64,000 nt of DNA. Source: UBA11346 sp038060575. Lineage in GTDB: Bacteria > Planctomycetota > UBA11346. The stretch is from the NCBI GenBank assembly GCA_964652775.1, contig CAZZAM010000007.1, positions 1 through 64,000 of the forward strand. The letters run 5' to 3'. Positions 40,938 through 48,414 of this stretch are shown here, piece by piece. Under the pieces are notes generated by a model. It was not told the origin of the DNA. It saw nothing but the letters and a program-made list of their open reading frames with translations, and did no database searches. Numbering within the stretch: the stretch's first letter is position 1; each line of letters starts with the position of its first letter. Position numbers and translations under genes: made by a program.

Positions 40938-41450
40938 ATGCCTACCGGAACCGTCGTCCGCTTTGACCGTCGTCGTGGCTATGGATTCATCCAGCCAGAT
41001 GACCAGGGCGAAGATGTCTTCGTCCACCAGAACAACATCCAAATGGAAGGCTTCCGCTTCCTCGACGTCGGCGAGCGCGTCGCGTTCGAACTCGAAGTCG
41101 GCGACAAGGGCATGAAGGCCGTCAGCGTTACGCTGACCGAGCCGCGCAAGCCCCGCGCTGACGGCGACACCGGCGGCGGCTATGGCCAAGACCAGGGTGG
41201 TCAGGGTTCCTACGGCAACGACCGTGGTGGCGACCGCGGTGGATACGGCGAGCGCGATGCGTACGCCCCACCAGCCCGTCGTGAACCACGCGAGCCCCGT
41301 GCTCCGCGCGCCGCCCCAGCTGGCGACGACCGCAGCAAGCGCAAGCTTGAGCGTTTGATTTCGATCCTGGTCGAGAAGGGCCTCATCGCCCCCGGCGAGA
41401 TCGATGGCGTCGAGCAGTCGGCCGCCGTTGCGCAGAGCAAAGGCATCTGA
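40938..41450 (+). CDS. Cold-shock-domain protein with long C-terminal extension
   Basis: A 170-aa nucleic-acid-binding protein. Residues 1-66 are a cold-shock domain with RNP1-like GYGFIQPD and RNP2-like DVFVHQNNI. Residues 70-125 are low-complexity Gly/Asp/Tyr/Arg (YGQDQGGQGSYGND type), then Arg/Pro/Ala. Residues 130-165 form a conserved-looking helical end, KRKLERLISILVEKGLIAP. Ordinary bacterial Csp proteins stop near 70 residues. The start at 40938 has GAGGAGG 7 bp upstream. A strong hairpin follows the stop. It probably acts as an RNA chaperone. Confidence 0.9.
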   Translation: MPTGTVVRFDRRRGYGFIQPDDQGEDVFVHQNNIQMEGFRFLDVGERVAFELEVGDKGMKAVSVTLTEPRKPRADGDTGGGYGQDQGGQGSYGNDRGGDRGGYGERDAYAPPARREPREPRAPRAAPAGDDRSKRKLERLISILVEKGLIAPGEIDGVEQSAAVAQSKGI

Positions 41451-41493
41451 ACACATTCGGTCACGGGCATTCGCCTGTAACTTAATGATGTCG

Positions 41494-41529
41494 CAACACC
41501 GCGATGGACGTCAGTCCGTCGCGGTGTTG
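41494..41529 (+). terminator. Terminator-like hairpin of the cold-shock gene
   Basis: CAACACCGCGA pairs with TCGCGGTGTTG (11 bp), and an inner GGAC/GTCC stem continues it. It lies 43 bp past the cold-shock stop and is followed by TCGTTTG, only weakly T-rich. Confidence 0.7.
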
Positions 41530-41588
41530 TCGTTTGATCGCGCATCCAACACGCCGTCCGGTGGCAACAAGCGCATCATGGAAAGACA

Positions 41589-41811
41589 CTGGCGCCGAGA
41601 TGCGGTGGCGACATACAATCGGCGCAGCCGATGTCGCCACGGTTTCGGAGCCGAGCGACGAAACCGAGCATCGACAAAGCCAGCGGGGGCGAGCGGTACC
41701 GCCGAAGGCGGTAGCAGGCCAAAGGCCTGCGTGCCGCGCAGCGCAAGCGTAGCCCCGCAGGCGAAGCCGAGGAGCAAGCGTAGCCGGAGGCAGGGGCAGA
41801 GTCCCTGCAGC
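41589..41811 (+). repeat. Structured intergenic repeat, copy E (extended hairpin tail)
   Basis: P0 CTGGC 41589-41593 with GCCAG 41679-41683; P1 TGGCGACAT 41606-41614 with ATGTCGCCA 41631-41639, enclosing CGGC/GCCG; P2 GGTTTCG 41641-41647 with CGAAACC 41659-41665. The tail is a chain of small hairpins (CGCC-GAA-GGCG, GGCC-AAA-GGCC, others) running to within 8 bp of the kinase-FHA stop codon. It accounts for most of the gap 41530-41818. Confidence 0.85.
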
Positions 41812-41818
41812 AAACAAA

Positions 41819-43873
41819 CTAAAACTCAGTTTGAAACAAATCGTACCCACCGACGCGGGCTTTTAAGAACTTCCCGCCAGCGCTCACCGGAGTGCCGTCG
41901 GCAATTGGCTGCCACGCCGCTGAGCCGACCGCGCGCCACAGCCAGCGATTGCGGAAAAGCGCGATTTCTGCCGCGGTTCCTGACGTTCCGGGCAGGACAA
42001 TGTCCGCGCCTACGGCACCGAGCGTTAGGCGTCGCAGTACCAGCGCGTAGGCCATGCCGGGACGATTATCTGCGCGCGTGATCGAACACATGTCAAAGGC
42101 GTGGGCGCAGTCGATGCCACACGCAGCGGCGCTGTCACCGGCACCAGCTCCAGCGAGGTTCGCGACCGCACCGCCTTGGCGTGGACGTGTACGCAGCGTC
42201 AGACGCAAGGATGTTGCCGGAGTCACATGGTAATCACGTCCGGGTTCGATCTGTATGGGCGAATTCGGTGGCATCGGCGCATCATCAAGCACGGTGCCGT
42301 TGCCACTGCCGAGATCGCCAAGAAGCAGCCGGCTGGTCGGCGCGTCGAAACGCAGTTGCAGATGCTGGCGACTGATGCGCAGGCAATCATCGCGGAATTG
42401 CGTGGTCGGATATTTGCGCAGGCAAATATCGACCGGCGGTTCGCACAGCTTGCCCATGGTCAATTGCCGACGGCCATAGAGTAGCACGTGGCAGCCATCA
42501 CCGACCAACGCAATCCATGGCTGATCAAGGGCAGAACCGAAGTCACCCTGAACGCGATCGGATCCCGCCGCTGCCGCTGGCCCGCTCGGCGCTGCTGCCG
42601 CTCCGGCCCATTCAGCTCCGGATACGGCAATAGTTGCATCGGCATTCACCGCGCCTTCGGGAGGCACGACCACGGTCGCGCGACTTTCGTGACCAGTATC
42701 GTTCTCGGCCAGGAGGTCGGCGGCGATGGTGTGGTCTTCGCTATGTTGTGAGACTGGCGCAGCGGTCGAGCCAGTGCCGAGCACAGCCAGCGCCTCGGCG
42801 ATCGCCGTGCGTAGCTCAGCCGGCACCTGATAGCGATCTTCGCGCTTCTTGGCCATCAACCGCTTGAGGATGACTGACGTTTTCTCGGTGATTTCCGGAC
42901 GATTCGTGCGTGGATCGGGAATTGGCGCGGTCCGGTGTTGGTGCAAGACCTCCTGCAGGCGGCCCTTGTACGGTTCGGTTCCAGCGAGGCAGAAATACAG
43001 AACGCAGCCAAGTGCGTACAGATCGCTGCGGATATCGAGGTCCTTTTCGGCCAGGACCTGCTCCGGACTCATGTATGCCGGGGAGCCGACCAGGGTGCCT
43101 TCCATGGTCAGCATCGTGCGCTCGGCCGCCGTTGAGCGGGCGATGCCAAAGTCGGCGAGCTGACAGACACCTTCAGGGCTAGCGAAGATGTTGGCTGGCT
43201 TGATGTCGCGATGGATCAGCTTGCGCGTGTGGGCGGCGTCCAGAGCGTCCGCAACTTGGTGGACGAAGGCCAGCGCCAGGGCCTCGGGCAGGGGGCCCTG
43301 ATTTTCTACAAGTTCTTTCAGGTCACCACTTTCGACGAATGCCAAGACCATAAACAGGGTGCCGTCGGTCGCGGCTCCATGATCCAGAATCGCGACCACA
43401 CTGGGATGGCGCAGTTCGGCCATGAAGCGGAATTCACGCTCGAAACGATGGCGCACTTCGTCGACCCCAGCGAATTGGCCCTTCATCGTCTTGACCACAA
43501 CCAGTTCGCCGGGTTCGGGCAGGGGTCGGGCCGGCTGGGGCGTGGTTGGTGCTTCGGTGAGCGGAGTCTTGCGGGCGGTCGCGGCATCGCGGGTCGCCAG
43601 CCACACCGAGCCCATGCCGCCGTCCGCGAGGTGCGCGAGGACGCGATACGGACCTAAATCCATGCCTTCGTCAGGCGGCAGATGGGACAGCAATTGTTGG
43701 GCTGGACCGACCGGCAGTAATTTGGCTTTTTCAAGAAATTGCCTTGCTTTTGCCGGCGTATCAACCTTGCGCTCAGCTAATAGAACACGGAGCCGAGCGC
43801 ACCCGGAACGATCCAGGATGCGGCGCTTGCGGGCAAGCTGGACAAGAGCCTCGGCCTGGGGCGACACCGGCAT
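41819..43873 (-). CDS. Ser/Thr protein kinase with C-terminal FHA domain
   Basis: A 684-aa Hanks-type kinase. After a helical N-terminal segment (residues 1-75), the kinase domain spans about 78-360. It has the Gly loop LADGGMGSVWLA, lysine in VVVKTMKG, HRDIKPANIF near residue 220, DFGIA and the activation loop TLVGSPAYMSPEQ. An unusual insertion (RKTPLTEAPTTPQPARPLPE) lies between the Gly loop and the lysine. The FHA domain follows at about 460-560, with GRRQLTMGK, RISRQHLQL and LGDLGSGNGTVLD, and would bind phosphothreonine. No transmembrane helix, so it is cytosolic. It is divergent from the membrane kinase at 44080. Confidence 0.88.
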   Translation of the reverse strand: MPVSPQAEALVQLARKRRILDRSGCARLRVLLAERKVDTPAKARQFLEKAKLLPVGPAQQLLSHLPPDEGMDLGPYRVLAHLADGGMGSVWLATRDAATARKTPLTEAPTTPQPARPLPEPGELVVVKTMKGQFAGVDEVRHRFEREFRFMAELRHPSVVAILDHGAATDGTLFMVLAFVESGDLKELVENQGPLPEALALAFVHQVADALDAAHTRKLIHRDIKPANIFASPEGVCQLADFGIARSTAAERTMLTMEGTLVGSPAYMSPEQVLAEKDLDIRSDLYALGCVLYFCLAGTEPYKGRLQEVLHQHRTAPIPDPRTNRPEITEKTSVILKRLMAKKREDRYQVPAELRTAIAEALAVLGTGSTAAPVSQHSEDHTIAADLLAENDTGHESRATVVVPPEGAVNADATIAVSGAEWAGAAAAPSGPAAAAGSDRVQGDFGSALDQPWIALVGDGCHVLLYGRRQLTMGKLCEPPVDICLRKYPTTQFRDDCLRISRQHLQLRFDAPTSRLLLGDLGSGNGTVLDDAPMPPNSPIQIEPGRDYHVTPATSLRLTLRTRPRQGGAVANLAGAGAGDSAAACGIDCAHAFDMCSITRADNRPGMAYALVLRRLTLGAVGADIVLPGTSGTAAEIALFRNRWLWRAVGSAAWQPIADGTPVSAGGKFLKARVGGYDLFQTEF

Positions 43874-44079
43874 GCGGCCACCATGCAGGGAATGCCTGAC
43901 GTGCCAAGGGGTTGATAGACAGGCCCGCACACGGCGGGTGGTTAGGGTCTGGCAACCAGGCAGGTTCGCGGCTGGTGGGGTCGCACGGCTACGAATTGTT
44001 GGATATCACCGCACCTCTCAATGCTTGCACACCTCGAGCAGTCATGGACAAATGGCACGTCTATTTCCCCGGGCGGTCC

Positions 44080-47000
44080 ATGTCTTCACCCAATGATCCA
44101 CCTACGACCCCACCGGCCACCGGCGGCGCGCCGTCCGGCGAGCCCGGACCGGCACCTGATTCGGGGTCAACCGACCTCTCAGGACGTGAGTTGACGCTGC
44201 AGACGCCGGCGCTGGGTCTCAGCGGTCGCGAACTTACCATCCAGACACCGGCGCCTAAACCGCTTACGCCAGAATTATCCGGGCGCGAGTTGACCATGCA
44301 GACGCCAGCAATGGGTCTCAGCGGTCGCGAACTCACCATCCAAACCGCAACCGGTAAACCGCCAACCGCCGACTTGTCTGGTCGTGAGCTGACCCTGCAA
44401 ACACCGGCAACCGGAATTAGTGGTCGTGAACTGACATTGCAGACGCCGACGCCAGTCGCCGATCTCTCTGGTCGCGAACTGACCATGCGTGGCCCCGGCA
44501 CGCCGACGCCGAACACCCAGGTCGGCGGCAAGCCGCGCACCGATCACGGATTCAAACCGCGCACCGGCGTTGGCACCTCGATTTCGTTCGACGACGCATG
44601 GCATTTGCAGGGCCGTAAGGGTCCGTTCACCGGACAGACTTGGGGCGACTTCGAGCTCGGCGGCATTCTTGGCGAAGGCGGCATGGGCGCGGTCTATCGC
44701 GGCAAACAGAAATCGCTGCGTCGGCGCGTCGCGATCAAAGTGTTGCCGCCGAACCTCGCGGCTGACGGCCGTTTGCTGCAACGCTTTCAATTGGAAGCCA
44801 CCACCGCATCAAAGTTACAGACGCCGCATGTCGTCCAAGTGTATTCGATCGGCGAGTTCGAGGGCAATCACTTCTACGCGATGGAATACGTCGAAGGCAA
44901 AGACCTCTACGACGTGATCAAGGAACGCCGCGAAGCGAACAAACCGCTGACCACCGACGAAGCAGCGAACTACATCATGCAGGCCGCGAAGGGTCTCGCT
45001 GAAGCCGGACGCCAAGGCGTCGTCCATCGCGACATTAAGCCGCCGAACTTGATGGTGACCAAGGACGGCATGGTCAAGATTGCCGACTTCGGCATCGTGA
45101 AAGTTCTGAGCGAACACAACTTGACCATGACTGGTCAGGCGGTTGGTACGCCGGCGTATGTCAGTCCAGAACAGGGCCGTGGCGACAAGGAGGTTGATCC
45201 GCGCAGCGACATCTACTCGCTTGGCGTGGTCTTCTACGAACTCGTTTGCGACAAAAAGCCGTTCGACGGCAGCACCCCGAACGCCCTGATTTATCAGCAC
45301 TGTTACGAAGAGCCGAAGCTACCCAAGGAAGTGAACGCGGCGATCTCGGACGAGATCCAGGCCGTGGTGATGCGCTGCCTGCAGAAGAAACCGGAGAACC
45401 GCTACCAGAGCGCTGACGAACTCGTCCGCGACCTCGAGGCGATTCGCGCCGGTTCGATGCTGAAGTCGGCAATTGCCAACTACAAGCTCGGCACTGGTGC
45501 CGACGAAGCCAAGCGCGAGCAGATGACGTGGCTGCAGCGGAACATGCTGCCGGTTGCGGCGGCTGCATTGCTGGTGTTTGGTGGCATTGGTTACGGCATC
45601 TATTCGTACAACGAAAAATTGAGAAAGGCGGAGTCCATTGCCGAGCTGAAGCGCAAGGACGACGAGATCGAGGCCAAAGAAAAGAAGTTGATGAATGAAT
45701 CAAAAATCACCGGCTTGCGCAACACCCTAAAGGCCAGTCTCGATATACCCGGAGCATTACCCGAGGCGGTTGAGGCGAGTTTGACGTCGTTGGCCAAGCT
45801 CACGACGGATGGCGACAAGGACAACGACGTCGTGCGTTGGCGCGCGAAAGTTACCGCCGTGCGCGACTTGGAATTGAAGCTAAGTCCGATCGAAGCTGGC
45901 ACGCCGACGGTTGAGCAACGTAAGGCTGCGCGCAAGGACCTGGAAGCCTACATCGGAAAGGTTGGCGGTACCGAGGCCAAGGCCGCGCGCTGGACGGCGC
46001 GGCTGAATGGGATTGATGAAGAAGAGCAGCGCTTACGCACTGAATGTGCGAAGCTCGACACGACCTTGCTGAAAAAGAGTTCGCGCGACCAATACGTGCC
46101 GCTCATCGAATCGCTGGCCGCGCTGACTCCGGCTGACGATCCACAGCTGGTCAAATGGAAACAAAAACTGGCGACGTTCGACCAGACGCTGAACGCGTTG
46201 CTTGAACAGATCAAGCCGCTGGAGACCGAAGCCAGCGTGACCGTGGCCAAGCGCCAACTGTATCAGCCAATCGTCAACGATCTGGCAATCTATCTCGATG
46301 TGGGCGACAAAAAACTGGAGGCTTGGAATACGAAGTTGAGCAGCGTAGGTCAGCGCATGTCCGACTATCAGACGAAGATCAAAGGCATTGTTGGCGATCA
46401 ACCAGAGCGCATTTCCAAGCCCGACTTTGATCGCATCAAAGAGACGCTGGCCAGCTACGAGAGTTTGGTTGGTTCAGAGAACCCCCAGCTCAAAGACTGG
46501 AAAGCCGCGATCACTAACGGCGAGAACGCGATCGTTGGCATTCGCGGCCGTCTCAAAGACTTCGTCGACAAGAGTGGTGACGACAAGGTGCTGCCGCAGG
46601 GCGTACATGCGGTCTTCGCCAGCCAACTCAAAGAGTTGAAGTCACTGATCTATTCCGGTGATCAAGACGTCCAGAAGTGGGAAGAGACGTTGCGAGACAG
46701 CATTGCTACACTGAAGGCATTGGAGAACGATTGCTCGGTGCTAGCGGTAACCGCAGAAAATCCGGTGACTATGGCGGCGCAGTTGGACCTGGCGCCAAAG
46801 GTTGGCCGCCTGCTTGCCAAGGGCGCGATCAACGCTGATCGCGCCGACGCCTATCGCCAGCGCCTCACGACTGAAGCGAGGCGCATCAAGATTCTGCGTG
46901 ATAGTTTGGTGGCGTTCAATCAGGCTGAGTCGATCAGCGATAGTATGGTCAAAGGGCTTGAACGCCTGACGACTGACGCCGGTACCGACGACGCTGACGT

Positions 47001-48414
47001 CAAAAGGTGGAGCGCGAAACATGCACGCGTGCTGGCGTTGCAGGAAAAGCTGAGCGCGCTCGACCGCCGGGCCGGTGTTCCCGATGAGGTCGGCAAGTTG
47101 TTCGATGAACTCAAGCAGCTGGTTGGCGAAAAGGATTCACAGTTGGTTGCTTGGCAGGGCAAAGTGCAGCGCATAGACAGCGCGCGTAAGAGCCTCACGG
47201 TACTTGACCCCAAACGTCGCGTGGCCTTCAACGCGGATGAAATGGCGGTCAAGCTCCGCGATCTTGAGGAGTTGGTTGGCTCTGGTGACCGTCAGTTGCT
47301 GACCTGGAAGGCCAAGGCCGCCGAAGTCGCGTTGCACAAATCCGAATTGGCGAAACTGGCAACGACTATTGCCCAAAGTGTCGAAGCGAACGGAGTCGCG
47401 CACGCACGTCTGCATCACCTGATTGTCGACATGATTGGCGCTGACGACGACGATATTCGCGCCGCCGCCAAGCGTCTCGACGAACTTGATGGCCCGCCGC
47501 AACCGGCGTGGGCGAAGGCAGGGAAGATGGGGCGCGATCGTGACGGCATGTGGGCTGAGGCGGATCTGCCCGGTGGTTCGCAGCGCTTCCGCTATGTGGC
47601 CTCAGGCACGTTCACGATCGGTAGCCCAGACACCGAGGCGTCCCGCGAGGCCGACGAGTTGCAGGTGCAACTCACATTACCCAGGGGATTCTGGATTGCC
47701 GAAGTCGAACTGCCGCGCGCGAACTGGTTGGCGCATATGTCCGGCGATCCCAGTCGCTCAGCATCGATGGACGCAGCACTGCAACCAGTCGAACGCATGA
47801 CGTGGGCCGAAGCCCAGGATTATTGCAGCAAACTCAACGCTGCGGTTCCCGGGTTGTCGGCGCGCTTGCCGCTTGAGGCCGAGTGGGAATACGCCTGCCG
47901 TGCCGGCACCAGCGAGGCCTGGAATCGCCCGGCTGATGTTGCCGCCGACGCCGACGGTGTCGCCAAAATCGCCTGGTGTGATGCAAACGCTGCGGGTGGA
48001 CCACACGCATCACGCGGTCGTCTGCCCAACGCGCTCGGTCTCTTCGACATGCACGGCAATCTTGCCGAGTGGTGCGCCGATGCGTACACGCCGTATCCAA
48101 CGGCACCAACCGAGATCACCAGTCCCGCCAGCGGCGGTGATCGTCGCGTTCTGCGCGGTGGCAGTTGGGGTGATTCGTGGACGCGCACACGGGCAGCCAA
48201 TCGCATTCCGGCGCGCGCGGATCTGCGCTCGGCATTCGTAGGCATGCGCTTGGCTCTTGATGTCGAGTGGGGCGCACGTGCGCCGGACGGCACGCAGCTC
48301 ATCGCCCAGGCTCAACGTGCGGCGGGCGGTAGACAGTTTTCGTTCCCGGTTGGCGGCTGGCGCGTGCAGATTCAACAGGAAACGGCGGCTCAAGCAGGGG
48401 CGGTGAAGCGATGA
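44080..48414 (+). CDS. Membrane Ser/Thr kinase with Thr-motif repeats, helical solenoid and FGE-fold sensor
   Basis: A 1444-aa receptor-type kinase. Residues about 33-137 hold seven copies of LSGRELTxQTPA. The kinase domain (about 190-450) has GEGGMGAVYRG, AIKVLPPNL, HRDIKPPNLM (residue about 314), DFGIVK and GTPAYVSPEQ. One transmembrane helix follows near 489 (MLPVAAAALLVFGGIGYGIY). The extracytoplasmic part has about 11 degenerate helical repeats of 48-60 residues, marked by a G..D..L..W..K pattern. It ends with an FGE-sulfatase domain (about 1157-1393) with LEAEWEYACRAG, DMHGNLAEWC and RVLRGGSWGD. The catalytic FGE cysteines are absent, so it probably binds ligand. The start is uncertain (44044 possible). 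The stop overlaps the giant gene by 4 bp. Confidence 0.87.
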   Translation: MSSPNDPPTTPPATGGAPSGEPGPAPDSGSTDLSGRELTLQTPALGLSGRELTIQTPAPKPLTPELSGRELTMQTPAMGLSGRELTIQTATGKPPTADLSGRELTLQTPATGISGRELTLQTPTPVADLSGRELTMRGPGTPTPNTQVGGKPRTDHGFKPRTGVGTSISFDDAWHLQGRKGPFTGQTWGDFELGGILGEGGMGAVYRGKQKSLRRRVAIKVLPPNLAADGRLLQRFQLEATTASKLQTPHVVQVYSIGEFEGNHFYAMEYVEGKDLYDVIKERREANKPLTTDEAANYIMQAAKGLAEAGRQGVVHRDIKPPNLMVTKDGMVKIADFGIVKVLSEHNLTMTGQAVGTPAYVSPEQGRGDKEVDPRSDIYSLGVVFYELVCDKKPFDGSTPNALIYQHCYEEPKLPKEVNAAISDEIQAVVMRCLQKKPENRYQSADELVRDLEAIRAGSMLKSAIANYKLGTGADEAKREQMTWLQRNMLPVAAAALLVFGGIGYGIYSYNEKLRKAESIAELKRKDDEIEAKEKKLMNESKITGLRNTLKASLDIPGALPEAVEASLTSLAKLTTDGDKDNDVVRWRAKVTAVRDLELKLSPIEAGTPTVEQRKAARKDLEAYIGKVGGTEAKAARWTARLNGIDEEEQRLRTECAKLDTTLLKKSSRDQYVPLIESLAALTPADDPQLVKWKQKLATFDQTLNALLEQIKPLETEASVTVAKRQLYQPIVNDLAIYLDVGDKKLEAWNTKLSSVGQRMSDYQTKIKGIVGDQPERISKPDFDRIKETLASYESLVGSENPQLKDWKAAITNGENAIVGIRGRLKDFVDKSGDDKVLPQGVHAVFASQLKELKSLIYSGDQDVQKWEETLRDSIATLKALENDCSVLAVTAENPVTMAAQLDLAPKVGRLLAKGAINADRADAYRQRLTTEARRIKILRDSLVAFNQAESISDSMVKGLERLTTDAGTDDADVKRWSAKHARVLALQEKLSALDRRAGVPDEVGKLFDELKQLVGEKDSQLVAWQGKVQRIDSARKSLTVLDPKRRVAFNADEMAVKLRDLEELVGSGDRQLLTWKAKAAEVALHKSELAKLATTIAQSVEANGVAHARLHHLIVDMIGADDDDIRAAAKRLDELDGPPQPAWAKAGKMGRDRDGMWAEADLPGGSQRFRYVASGTFTIGSPDTEASREADELQVQLTLPRGFWIAEVELPRANWLAHMSGDPSRSASMDAALQPVERMTWAEAQDYCSKLNAAVPGLSARLPLEAEWEYACRAGTSEAWNRPADVAADADGVAKIAWCDANAAGGPHASRGRLPNALGLFDMHGNLAEWCADAYTPYPTAPTEITSPASGGDRRVLRGGSWGDSWTRTRAANRIPARADLRSAFVGMRLALDVEWGARAPDGTQLIAQAQRAAGGRQFSFPVGGWRVQIQQETAAQAGAVKR

